Part shown: piece after piece, positions 51,601 to 62,501 of the stretch
Layout: each line of letters begins with the position of its first letter
Position numbering within the stretch: position 1 is the stretch's first letter
Assembly (NCBI GenBank): GCA_000499405.2
Contig: HG738140.1
Location: 13,694,115-13,758,114 of the forward strand
Source: Onchocerca volvulus
Lineage: Eukaryota; Nematoda; Chromadorea; Rhabditida; Onchocercidae
DNA: 64,000 nt
Reading direction: 5' to 3'
Notes under the pieces: generated by a model
Database searches by the model: none
The model's input: only the letters and a program-made list of their open reading frames with translations
Told to the model about the DNA's origin: nothing
Program-made: the position numbers and the translations under genes

Positions 51601-53079
51601 GCTAAAAAGAAGCATAAAAAGATTATCAGCAAAATCGCATGCTTTATGCACATCAACTTAAATGAATATGCTACATTCGAAAATGGAATGAAAAGAAAAA
51701 AATTATGACGTCAAAGTATTAAAGTATGAAGCATAATTATACCAGTAAAAAGGCCTGGAAAATTATATGAATACAAAAATGCCTGCCACCATGACGGTTC
51801 TTTAATGAATCGTGTCTTCTGCGGATCAAATTTTGTTTCATCTTTTCTTCGGCTATCAGCAATTTCAAAACTTAAACCAACGAGCTGCAATTAACAACTG
51901 TTGAAAAAACAGAAAAGAGAATTTTATTTATATAAGAAAAACGAAGGTTTACTCTTATTCATTGGTCATGTCGTCCATATGAATTCACATTCAATTTGTT
52001 GCAGAAAAAATTATAAAACTAGGAGTGAATATGAGAAAAATACTGATATTAGTATTTTTTACCAATATTAAAATGAAACACGAATTCGATGCAAATGCAT
52101 TAAAATCATGATTCTTAAAAAAACTAGAACAATATATAATATTTCTTTGTTATTAAGCATTACAAAGATGTTTATTTTTAATATTATTTTTTACTTTTTT
52201 TTTTTTTTTTTTTAGATTCAACAGTTAAACTGAATCTTTTGTGAATTTCTGTGAATCGATATTTTCTAAATTCAACAGACAGGCTGAATCTTTTATCTTG
52301 TAAGTAAAAAAAAAATGCCGATGAGTTCTTTCCATATGCTGGCATACAATAACTGAAACATACTCTTAAAGTCATAATCAGCTGAATGGCATTTGAATGC
52401 GAAACAAGAGCTGGAAAGCCAATTAGATGTATAGCTCGAAGAAATCCCAAATAAACGAATGTGGTTATGAAAGATATCAATGGCAAATAACTGAAAAATG
52501 TTGTGTAGAACGAAATATGCATGATAAATACTGTCAATATTTCACAACTCAATCTCTGAAATATTATCCTTATGTGGGCAAAATACTGATAACTGTAAGA
52601 TTTACCGATTTTTTACGACCGAATTTATGATAATGTTAAAAATGACAATGAGAAGCGAGTATAACAGTTTCCAACCGATGAAGTAATAAATCAATGAAAT
52701 ACCAATAAGTCCACTACACATTTCACGAACTATGCCCCAGCGTATCTAAAGTTTCGGTTTCTTGTAAAATATCTCCAATTTAAGTTATTAATTTAAATAT
52801 GATGTAGAGTATCTCTTTTGTGATCAATTTTGGAATTTCATGCAGTTTTATATGTAAGATTTTATCGGAAATAAAATAACAGACCAAACCAAAAATAATT
52901 TATATTTCTAGCAGTAGGAAATAAAAAATTACCTTTCGCATAACCAAGGAGAATAAAAAGGAAATAATGAGCAGTTCACCATAGATTAAATCATCTCTCC
53001 TCTCCACCAGAAATTCAGACAAGGCTTCCCACATATTAATTTTCGCTTGATATGTTGTTGAAATTGATCCGGAAATCAT
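48677..53079 (-). CDS. mboa-7: Lysophosphatidylinositol acyltransferase (MBOAT7 type)
   Basis: Eleven exons: 52933..53079, 52606..52745, 52364..52553, 51743..51884, 51149..51300, 50757..50959, 50368..50538, 50032..50193, 49311..49516, 48800..48855 and 48677..48715. Phases agree throughout, giving 535 residues. Exon 3 needs the acceptor at cagag (52553) rather than the cag two bases earlier. MBOAT7 enzymes transfer polyunsaturated acyl groups, chiefly arachidonoyl, to lysophosphatidylinositol in ER membranes (Lands cycle). Diagnostic parts are HSNAIQLIMTLRLVGLSFEI (exons 3-4, then ADSRRKD), PSWWQAFLYSYNFPGLFTGP, RVYSAWMVAESICVLNGIGI, the MBOAT Asn N362 in FRGVIRAWNRTVQFWLANYV, and the catalytic His H394 in SAFWHGIYPGYFLSFLT. 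Several hydrophobic spans fit a multipass protein. The C-terminus is Lys-rich and ends MIKKVD. The frame is intact. It is the upstream member of a possible operon with apn-1. Confidence 0.93.
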
Positions 53080-56000
53080 TTAAACGGATAAGACAAATCT
53101 GCGACTATAATTCAAACAAAATGCAGTTCCTCGAGAATATAAGAGATTAACTAATTTCATACTCAAATTTTTATCAGACTTCATCATACTTACTTATCAT
53201 TGTTATGGATAGAAATGTTCTAAATTTTATATCAAGAAATGTTCAAATATGGAACAACAATACACCACAAACTCTACTCATTCGTTTTTGTACAATATTT
53301 GGCATCATTAATAGAAATCTAAAATCATATCATATCTATTATATTTAATAAATATTTAAAAATTTCTTAAGCAACTGAATGACTGAAGAGAAATTTCTGA
53401 TCTTTTCAAGAAATCAAAAATTTCTAAAGGCAAATCTCTTCTGATTACATCTTCTCAAGAAAATCATTTAAATAAATTGCGTAAAATCTCAACCAGTTAT
53501 AAGGAGAGTTCCCATAAATTCATATCATTTGCTTAGTTGATGAACTTAAAATCAATTTACAAGAATTTCTAAATTGATTTCTTATGAAATAATATCTGTA
53601 TGAAAAAGACGAAAGAAGTCCCCCATTTTCCTTATATTAATATGAATCCGAATTTATACCCTCATAAATTTGAAAAATAATTTTGAAACTTTTCAAAAAC
53701 TTTACAAATTAAGAAACCGAATATGTCCTTCACAAAATGTTATAAGTTTTTAAATTCAAAATTTTCTACAACACAACTTGAATTATTCGATTTATTCGGA
53801 GAAAATAAATGATGATATTTAGTAATGTCAAATAATTTATAAGAAAAAATGAGAAAATTATGATGAAAAAAGTTTAAATCTTACAGAACTATCTTCTAAC
53901 TCGAAACGAATTGTAAAATTCGATTATCTGTTTATTCAGTTATATTTCACATTTACGAATGTTGTTAGCTTACTGATCGGTTGAACATTTGTGCGATGTC
54001 CAATAAGATTTGCTATGATTTCTAAGAATCCTTCTGATGATTCCGTGGAAATCACAGTAAATAATTTTTTACTTGATTTATATGATAACACTCAGATATT
54101 TCCAAAATTCAACCAAATCCGCAAACAAAGGCATTAAAATAAAAAAAAAAAAAGAAAAGCAGTAACTATAACACTTGCGTTGAATGTTTGTGAAGAAATG
54201 TTCTCAGAACAAAGAAGAAAATAACACATTGAAGATTTTTATAACTATTTTATGAAAAGAACAAAGATGCTAATTTACAGCTAGAGAGAATACAATTAGT
54301 TTAACACATAATTATCTCTTGACTCTTCGTGTCATTTTTATTCTACTGACATTTTCAGCACCAAATATTTCTGGAGTAAATATTTATAAAGTTCTCAAAA
54401 GTAAATTCAGTTAATATCCATAAGAAAAAGTTGAAGAGCTGATAGATTCAGAAATTCAAAAAATTGCCGGACAGTCTGAAGAAGTGCATTACTTATATGA
54501 ACCCTTTCTTTGTTGACTTCAAAATTATGAAAGACGAAAATGACATATTGGAGCAAAAAAAAAAAAAAAAAAATTTTAAATCAGTTATCATGAAAGATAT
54601 TTCAGATGATTATTTAAACTGATTCATTCAATCAGTGATTAAAAAAAAAAAAATATTTTGAATTTATCCCAAAAAGTTAGAAAAAATTAGAATTCGTTAA
54701 GATATATTTCTATTTTGCTTCTGCAATATAAATAAATTTTATCTTATTCCTTTATGAAGAAAGACTGTTCGATTTCTGCAAGACAATTTCACAGTATTAT
54801 ATTTCAAAAACTTCCCCAATTTTCCGTTCACTTTCTAGAAAGAAAGGCCAAGAATGTTGAATAATTCTTATTGGAAATTTTTGAAATTTTGTTCAATTGG
54901 CAAAAAATAAGAAATATCATTTAATCAGAAAAATATTTCAAAAAATTTTTCGAAAATTACTTAAATCAATGCTATGAAAGAATAAAACGAAATAAAAGGA
55001 AATGAAAAAGAATAAAAGAGACGAGAAAGAATAAGTTTCGCGAACTTTTTAAAGATATATTTGTAATTCACGCAGCTAATGCCATGCTCTTTAAAGAATT
55101 ATGTGAATAGTAATTTTTCATACAGAATGTTGAAGAAATTTCAGAATTCTGGTATTCGATCAGCATTACACTTTTATCGAAGAAATCTCCCAATGTCCAT
55201 TATTGTTCTTTCTTAAATGCTGCTTGTTGCCACATTATCAAATCTTCTGAAAACTAACCATTAACCAATGTAAGTTCTATTTTTTACTCTGTGTTATAAA
55301 ATCTTGCATAATTTTAAGAAATCTCAGGCATATAATTGAAAACTTCTAGTACATATTAGCTAACGTCAAATCAGTCAATGCATGTGTTGGGATAGCGTCA
55401 TTACGATGGTAATACGCAAGCTATGACAGATAACGTAAAAACGTCTAAATTTGTTTTAAATCATTGCATAAAAATCTCAAACTAACATTGAAATATATGT
55501 ATAGAAATTGCATTGAAATCTTGAAATATTTTATTTTTAATTTTTTGAACTATTTTGATTTTGATTTTTTTTAGAATTATAAAATGTGACAAGTTTGAAG
55601 ATGATAAATATAAAATGACGTTATCAAGAAAAATGTCTTACAGCATTGTAGATAACTGTTTCACGTGATTGTTCTACATTTGTAAACATAGTGCATGAAG
55701 AAATACGTAATTCAGAGAAGTTGAATTTATTTGTAAATCATACGCATATTAGTGTATTAGTGGTTAGTGGTCGAGAGTAGCAGAACACATAACTAAAATA
55801 CTCCACGTTATTGTCACGTGAACAGTCAGAAGATCTGAAGAAAAAAAAACAAATTTGAAGGATCAACGAAAAAGTGATAAGTGAAAAGAAGCTAGCAGTA
55901 TTCGATTCTGAGAAAATTTTGGGGCTAGCGTTAGAATGGCCACTCCTTGATCTCTAAAAGAACCCGGGATTAAATCTTCGAGGTATGAATCAGGTCCCCC

Positions 56001-57234
56001 TCCCTCTAGTGATAAAACGAGTCCCGTAGTGAGCATGATCTCAGGCCACATTTTTCTTTGAATAGAACTTAGTGAGTATAAAGAGGTTCGTCCATTTCAC
56101 TCTTTTACTTAAATTTCTCAATTTTCCCGCGGGTTTACGATTGAAGGATGAAGGATAGTGGAGAAATGCGCCAGATAGCCAGTCATATTAGTTCTTAAAT
56201 TTCTACTAAGAATACTAATTTGTTCTGTGGTACCATTATGATATCCATTTCTGTAACTGTTAGATTCCATTGCAATGATGGAGCAATTGTCTAAACATTT
56301 CAGTAATGCTTATTTTCATGGTAACATAGATGTACATACATGAATGCACGTAAATAGTAAAATCATGATCGTTTTTCTTTTGCAGATTGATTGATTAGTT
56401 CGCACTCGGTTGATGACAATTTCGTAGAATTTCTTTTCTTGGTAAGAAGAACTGCGGAATAGCTTGAATCGACTGAGGGACATATCAGCAGACTCTTTTA
56501 GGACAAATGAATAATCTTTGATTTCATCGTATAAATCTGTTAATTGTAAAACGATGTTATTACTAAGCGTTATCCCATTTTAATCATTAGTTTAGAGAAA
56601 TTTCAAATTGCTTCTTACGTCAATTTTTCAGATGTAAATCAATGAATTGCTTCTTAAAGAAAGTACAAGTAAATATTTTAAGTAAATAATTGAATAAAAA
56701 ATAAGTGTAATATGCAAAATTGTTGGAATAAAATATTCGGAACAAAGGATTATTTAATCCTTTTTTTTTTTTTTTTTTTTTTCATTAAAACGAAATCATT
56801 GCATAGAAATATACATATAAACGCACAAGTACAGAACAATAATCCCAAAAATTGCAGAAAAAAAAGCGGAAAAAGGTTCCAATTTCTAGAAGAATTTGAA
56901 AATGATTTTGGAAAAATCTTTAATCAATAAACCAACAATATCTGATATATATTCGAATTACGAAACATCAGTTAAAGTGATAGTAGAGTACATGGAAAAA
57001 AAAATCAATAAATCGCTAAAGACCGGTTTGTCGAAAATTAAAAGAAACAAAAAAACGAAACGTAATTTTTTTTTTTTTTTTTTTTTTTTGGTTCTTTGGA
57101 TCTTTACTGCTCAAAAATATTTGTTGAAATTAATTTTCTGGAGAAAATGAGATTAGTTTCAAAATGATGGGAATTTCTTAAATTGTCGAGATCAGTAAGA
57201 GTACCAGAAGCTAAAAACATCATTATCATTGAGT
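53080..57234. other. Non-coding stretch upstream of mboa-7
   Basis: No gene recognised. It holds long homopolymer runs (for example near 54556, 56761 and 57066) and, between the last two, a Lys-rich plus frame at 56896-57150 that looks like A-rich DNA read through. One GC-rich island is listed separately. Confidence 0.45.
55915..56055. other. GC-rich island of unknown nature
   Basis: The patch contains cccgggattaaatcttcgag and ggtccccctccctctagtg and is strongly GC-rich against its surroundings. A minus frame (55863-56051) is open and reads TTGLVLSLEGGGPDSYLEDL. No tRNA cloverleaf or known coding domain could be made from it. Inserted foreign DNA, a promoter island or an old exon are all possible. 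Confidence 0.3.
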
Positions 57235-57970
57235 TGAAATAATTCTATTTGCAATTTCACCCAACCAACAACCGCACTAGTTTTGGCATATACTCCAGGA
57301 ATATTGTTCCTACCGCATCTATGACCCCAACTGACCATTCCCTATAGTCCTCATCGTTGATGTACATTGCTGTAACACATCAGTGGACCACCTAGATCAT
57401 TTTGAAAAACATATCATATATCATTAAGAGACCGAAAAATTCAAGCCAATTCATGGAAATGGGACATTTTTTTAATCTGTTTAAAGATAATAATCTTTTG
57501 ATTTATTACGATATTATCATATTTCATTTCAATTTTCTAGATTTTCTTTTTCAAACGAAACCTGACAAGCATCAGTATCACCGGAACCGACACAAAGCAT
57601 GAAAATGAATCCACACGGCCGAAATAATGCAAAATATTGTTGCAAACAACGATTGGTATGATTTGAACACGTATTTCACGTAACTTCGGTGAGAAACTAC
57701 TACTTTCTTCTTGAAAACACCATCCTATCAGGTTATGCAGAATCTCCTAAATTATAGTAAATTCAAAAAAAAAAAAAAGAAAGAAAAAATGGTAAAAGCA
57801 AGTGTGAGGAAGTAGTAATGCATTCTCAGCATTTTTTTTTTCATTTCTTTTTACTGATATTTCTTTCACATTATGCTCAGTCAATAATACTAACTTTACC
57901 AGTAACAATGCAATTATTCCCTGTTGATGGCTCGAAATCGGCAAACATATTGCCAAAGTTTAATTTTCCA
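57235..57970 (-). pseudogene. Trypsin-like serine protease pseudogene
   Basis: Three blocks in order on the minus strand. Near 57960-57880: ICLP and, in another frame, DFEPSTGNNCIVTGK, as before the TGWG of S1 proteases. At 57735-57560: LREIRVQIIPIVVCN and, after a one-base shift, LCVGSGDTDACQ followed by a gtttcg donor-like site. At 57390-57237: DLGGPLMCY, two in-frame stops, then GMVSWGHRCGRNNIPGVYAK and TSAVVGWV. The catalytic motif GDSGGP reads DLGGP, so the serine codon has become Leu (CTA), and the acceptor before it is ttttcaaa rather than ttttcag. The frameshift, the stops, the lost serine and the lost acceptor together make it a dead gene. The His and Asp exons are not seen. Confidence 0.75.
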
Positions 57971-58337
57971 TGTACTCTAAATAAAACTAAACTATTAAAA
58001 AGGATATTTTATAAAATATTCTGTGTTTTATTATTATTTTTTTTCCTGCTAAAGTTCCCCGAATCGTCGGACAAGAGTTTTTTTTTTTTTTTTTATCTAA
58101 ATCCTTAATGAAGCATCTTATTTTCATCAAAATAAATATAACAGAATATCTTAGACTACTGAAACATTCTAATAAATGAAATTTTCATCCTATCAACATC
58201 AGTATCATCACCTAGCAATGGCAACATCAAATGAACTTGGCATAAGAATGTTGAATAATGGATGTTGTTTTGTCGGAAATCCGAAATTAATTTACAAAAA
58301 AGACAAAATTTCATATGTAATCAATCTCGTGCATTCT

Positions 58338-58645
58338 CATGTAATCTGGTGCTCAAAAGGACCTGCGCATTTTTGTGTAAATTATCTAACGCTGATAAAG
58401 TTTATGTATCTTTATGTAACTTATCTGAATTCAGCAAACTTGTGCATCTCTATGTAAACTATCTGGTGCCGGCAAAGGCTCGCACATTTTTTGTGTAAAT
58501 CATCCGGCGCCGACAAAGCTTATGTATCCTTATGTAAATTATCTAGCTCCAACAAGCTTGTGCATCTTTATAAACTATCCGGTGCTGACAAAGGATTGTG
58601 CATTTTTTTAATATCCTTAATGTAAACTGTCTAGCACCGATGATC
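58338..58645. repeat. Tandem satellite with three-unit higher-order structure
   Basis: About seven to eight units of 36-41 bp share tgtaaa-tatctggtgccgacaaag. They fall into three types in fixed order: type A ends gcgcatttttg (58338 on), type B ends cttatgtatccta, type C ends cttgtgcatctcta. The order runs A-B-C, A-B-C, A, so the true period is about 117 bp. Confidence 0.7.
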
Positions 58646-58809
58646 ATATCTCCGGTGATTATATAGGTATCCACCAATTTCATTTTTGATCATTGTTACA
58701 TTCTTCGCTTTGGATGGACTAGCTTCCCGAAATTTCTTTTTTTTTTTTGCTTCACAACAATATCTCAAACCCCCTTTTCATACTTCATTTTATTTTACAT
58801 TGATCGCGC

Positions 58810-59301
58810 TGTCAGAACAACTGAACACCGGAAAGTGATTTTTTGCTCGTAATGCAAATGATTAGTAACATTCTTGCATGTGTAATCATTGCCTGGTAAT
58901 TCTAATCTCTGCCATAATCTAACAAGCACAGCTATCACATGAGAAAAAAAAATGCATAACTGTATCCTATAGAAAAAAATTTCTCAGCCTATCCCTAACA
59001 ACAACACAATTGTATTCATCATCAATCCTCCTTCTTCTATCATTTTCGAATCTATCCGTGTCAGTGAGAGGCCATTTGCTCTTTCCAATCATTTTATCTC
59101 AGTTCTTTAAATTTCGCTTATTATTCCTTATATTATATTAGTAATTTCGCAATTAATTTTGCCATATTTTATTGATATGATACTTGTAATTATCATGTTT
59201 TATTGATGCAATGTTTGTGATTGTCGTGCTTTGCATTATCAAATTTTCTAACGGTTTAATTACCCAAGTTTGAGGTTGTGTCAAAAACAATTTTCCCGAC
59301 A
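58810..59301 (+). repeat. LTR 1 of an LTR retroelement
   Basis: 492 bp starting TGTCAGAACAACTGAACACC and ending CCCGACA, with TGTC...GACA inverted ends. It matches 59701-60188 from end to end, and similarity stops just outside the ends. An SL1 22-mer lies 27 bases before the 3' end. A second CCCGACA at 59413-59419, just before ttttttggtaccgtgagcg (a primer-binding-like leader), and an AATAAA at 59331 raise the possibility that the full LTR reaches 59419. Confidence 0.7.
59253..59274 (+). other. Exact nematode SL1 sequence inside LTR 1
   Basis: GGTTTAATTACCCAAGTTTG plus AG equals the 22-nt nematode SL1. It is followed by gttgtgtcaaaa, not by the donor (GTAAAC) and stem-loops of an SL RNA, and no 5S rRNA is nearby. 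So this is SL1 sequence without an SL RNA gene. Confidence 0.9.
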
Positions 59302-59700
59302 CGCGCTTTAATATTACTTATTCTGTGTAATAAAGTATTTATTTTACTCCTCTTTACAATCGTCATCCAATTGACGACAAAAAATTTTCCCCTAAGAAAT
59401 TTCCACAAAAATCCCGACAAATTTTTTGGTACCGTGAGCGTGGATGTCGTCCGTAATAATCAAAAGTGCAGAACTGACTCCGTAATAATCAAAAGTGCAG
59501 AACTGACGAAAGAGACGATCGAAAAACTTCTCGAAAAATCAAACAAATGGACCTATCACCGCTGGACCAAATGGTGACCAGAGAAGAAATCCAACAGCAG
59601 TACGAGGCCAGGAAAAGAATAATCAAAGAAAAAATCATGCGTCCCGAATTACACATTGGCACGCTCGAAACTGTGAATGCAGAATGGAAACAGTACATCC
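59302..59700 (+). mobile_element. Short internal region between the LTRs, gag-like remnant
   Basis: 399 bp. It contains a leader (ttttttggtaccgtgagcg, 59422-59440), a 29-bp tandem repeat, and a frame from 59547 (MDLSPLDQMVTREEIQQQYE), rich in Glu, Lys and Arg and probably helical, that runs into LTR 2 and stops at 59727. The position and style suit a gag N-terminus of a BEL/Pao-type element, but this is an inference. Protease, reverse transcriptase and integrase are missing. Confidence 0.45.
59451..59508. repeat. 29-bp tandem duplication
   Basis: Two copies of ccgtaataatcaaaagtgca plus gaactgac (59451-59479 and 59480-59508) in the leader of the element; they differ at the last base. Confidence 0.85.
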
Positions 59701-60188
59701 TGTCAGAACAACTGAACACCGGAAAATGATTTTTTGCTCGTAATGCAAATGATTAGTAAGATTCTTGCATGTGTAATCATTTCCTGGTAATTCTAATCTC
59801 TGCCATAATCTAACAAGCACAGCTATCGCATGAGAAAAAAATGTGTAACTGTATCCCATAAAAAAAAACTTCTCAGCCTATCCTTAACAACAACACAGTT
59901 GTATTCATTATCAATCCTCCATCTTCTACCATTTTCGAATATATCCAAGTTAGCCATAGGCCGTCTCTACAACCCGGTCATTTCATCTCAATCACTTCAA
60001 ATTCGCTTATTACTCCTTTATTATATTAGTAGTCTCGCAATTGATTTTTCCATGTTATTGATTTAATACCTGTAATTATCACGTTTATTGATTAATGCTT
60101 GTATTTGTCGTGCTTTGCATTATCACATTTTTCTAAACAGTTTAATTACCTAAGTTTGAGGTTGCACCGAGAGTAAAATTTCCCGACA
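59701..60188 (+). repeat. LTR 2 of an LTR retroelement
   Basis: 488 bp, TGTCAGAAC...CCCGACA, matching LTR 1. The SL1-like 22-mer here (60139-60160) has two changes. The sequence beyond (cgtccaggaactcccaac) leads towards the plus-strand envelope-like relic, so this copy may be the 5' LTR of a second, internally deleted element rather than the 3' LTR of the first. Confidence 0.7.
60139..60160 (+). other. SL1-like 22-mer inside LTR 2
   Basis: AGTTTAATTACCTAAGTTTG plus AG: two mismatches to SL1 (positions 1 and 13), at the same place as the exact copy in LTR 1. Confidence 0.8.
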
Positions 60189-60429
60189 CGTCCAGGAACT
60201 CCCAACTACCGCAAGAAGACGGGAAGAAGAAGAAAACCACTTGAAGATTCGGTAGATCAAGAAGAGGAACCAATAGCAAGGTGAACAAAGAGCACTTCAC
60301 GGAAACAAAAAACTCAACACTTCAGAGAGACGAAAAACGAGAAGATTCAATAGCAGAGGAACCTAGGAGTATTACGACTCAACAACAAACTTCAACAAGA
60401 AAAACAAGCTGAGCGTTATGGTAAGGAAC

Positions 60430-61668
60430 TGATTATTAATAACAATGATTTTCATCATGTTAACACGAGCAAAGCGAAGAAAAATTGTCAATGGATATCT
60501 GGAATACCATTTAACATTCCTGAAAGATGAAACTGCAAGGAAATCATAGATCAAAATGTCACATCAACTGAAGCGACACTGTGCACTAGAACTTACATAC
60601 GCATACCGGCTATAAAATGAAGTAACATCACTCGAACTACATGCAAAAAAATGCATTCTTTAGACTGTCATTGTCGTAGTTTCCGATCAAACGACCATTT
60701 CCGCAACGTTATCAGAATTTTGCAGAACTCTAAATAATCAAAAGAAAGTAAATGGAATTGCACTAAATCAAATCTCTCCAGGCAAGTGGACAACAAGTAA
60801 AAACATACAATATTCTTATGGATGGATAGGAACCAAATGTCAGTCAACAACAAACTTCGTGCTGACGAAAGGAGAAATATTTCTAAATGATGGAAGAAGT
60901 CTGATGTCTGATCTCGACAATATAGAAAAATGTACAACTGAAAAAGGGGAATGTATAACCAATACCAGCATTGTCTTATGGAAAGCACGGAGGCCATAGA
61001 ACACTGGCTACATAGAAGGATCGGAAAATTTGATGCGTTGAGATATGGAAATCATCTCATCATAGACGAGTTCCGAACCTCATTTACGTTTGAGATAAGA
61101 AATGAAACGATCAACATACCAAAATGTGGGTTCATTAATCCTTATCTAATGAAAGAAGACTTTATTATTGATATAGATATTGGATATGACAGGAACAACG
61201 AAATCAAAACGAAATTCGTTGATTTCGGGGGAGGAATAATCAATGGATTTGAAATCGAAAAAATCAATCCGGAATTGAAAATCTTAGTACACAAACAAGA
61301 AGCAATTCAATGAATAACCAACAAGAATCAGACATACTTTGGCAACAAATTAGCCAGTAAGGAGAAGAGCTCGTAGAAGAATTGGAAAACGAAGATGGTG
61401 AGATTACAGAATTTATTGAAAAAGAAATTGCAAAAGTCATCAAATACTGGAGATTGATTATCCTTGTATAAGCATTGGAGGAATATCAATTGTATTAATC
61501 GCAATCAAACTGAAGCGTGATCTTATTAAATCTATGTTTTGTCCACACTGTTTTGAAACTTCCCATCGAAGAGAAATTTTCACTATTCCTATGAGTTTAT
61601 TACAAGCTCCCTTAATAGGAAAAAACAAAATTAGAAAAGGTACTAAACAAACCACCCTTCGTTATTGA
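60430..61668 (+). pseudogene. Envelope-like gene relic of an LTR retroelement
   Basis: A broken coding region with changes of frame and stops. In order it contains NCQWISGIPFNIPER with a following Cys-rich piece (about 60483-60600), a central part with KWTTSKNIQYSYGWIGTKC and several Cys (60780-60990), an open part of 120 codons at 60951-61313 containing KCGFINPYLMKEDF, a Glu-rich part that is probably helical (61330-61440), a hydrophobic span (61455-61515, IGGISIVLIAI) and a tail with MFCPHCFE. The C-terminal third is clearly related to the minus-strand frame at 62502-63140 (shared FEIE.INPEL-like block, Gln-Glu-Asp helix, membrane span and FxLLK-like tail). It resembles a retroelement envelope glycoprotein with a C-terminal anchor. 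No functional form should be assumed. Confidence 0.65.
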
Positions 61669-61795
61669 CGTGAATTTTGTTGATTCGTTGAAGGTGATGT
61701 CTATTGATAACCAAATACAACTAGTATTTTGACCCAGGTTGATTTGCCTTTTGCGTTGCTTGTGGGGAGTTGATTGAGGTGTGTTGAGTTAGAGT

Positions 61796-61936
61796 GAGTC
61801 AAGTTGAATCGAGTAACAATTAAGATGAGTTGAATTGAACTGAGTAACAGTTAAGCTGAATTGAGTTGAACAGAATAGCAGTTAAGCTGAGTTGAGTTGA
61901 ACGGAATAGCAGTTAAGCTGAGTTGAGTTGAACGGA
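61796..61936. repeat. 31-bp tandem repeat, 4.5 copies
   Basis: The units 61796-61826, 61827-61857, 61858-61888, 61889-61919 and a half unit to 61936 follow gagttgagttgaacggaata plus gcagttaagct. Similarity increases to the right. Confidence 0.9.
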
Positions 61937-61945
61937 CCACCGAAT

Positions 61946-62346
61946 TGTAGGAATTTATTTTGTTAAAAATACTATCTCATTCAATACAATAAGGCTTATA
62001 AACATTAGGAAGTGGGAGTGGATTCCCATGATTATTCAAGCATTGCAGCTGGTCTCAAATGGGAAGATTAAGATGTGAAGATGAACAAAAATGTAAATTT
62101 AGTACGGTTAGCGATTGATAACAAAGGGGATTACAGTGTGATAGAAATACACAGATGTGAACATGGATAAAAGCAAAAAAAAAATGGGAAATAAATCTAA
62201 AGGAATGTAAAATTAGTTGAGTGATTCATTATTATAAACATTAGTTATAATTAGAAATTTAGCTTTACAATTTTAATGAGAAATGTATTTAGTTATTTAT
62301 TCGTTTGGAATTTTGTTGGAGTTTCGCGATATCAGAATTCGCAACA
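61946..62346 (-). repeat. Probable 3' LTR of the minus-strand element
   Basis: Read on the minus strand it begins TGTTGCGAATTCTGATATCG and ends near tccta-ACA at 61946. It shares its outer end (TGTtGCGAA..CGCGAAA) and its inner part (agtgggagtg; gaatttatt next to the boundary) with 63292-63924. The two differ in length and have diverged, so the element is old or the copies are not a true pair. Confidence 0.45.
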
Positions 62347-62501
62347 CTCCCAAAAGGAGGAGAGAGGAAGAAATTAGGAAGAAAGTTGAAATGAGGTGTT
62401 CTCAGGTATGTAGGAAAAAGTATTTAGTTTAATAATGAAGCTTCTAGTTTATCATTTAGTGTGTGGGTTTCTACTGAATTTGTAGGGAGGATAATGATAT
62501 T

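Noticed and set aside
52216..52290. Short repeated attcaacag...ctgaatctttt blocks in an mboa-7 intron
   Set aside because: A minor duplication of about 59 bp inside the intron between exons 3 and 4; no sign that it affects the gene.
55960..56000. Possible tRNA in the GC-rich patch
   Set aside because: No T-loop GGTTCRANNCC with a matching acceptor stem could be found on either strand.
56712..57150. Two overlapping Lys/Asn-rich plus frames
   Set aside because: They lie between and across long poly(T) runs and reflect A-rich DNA; no conserved motif.
59253..59300. Possible SL RNA gene
   Set aside because: The SL1 22-mer is not followed by a GTAAAC-type donor, an Sm site or stem-loops, and no 5S rRNA gene is adjacent; it lies within a repeated LTR.
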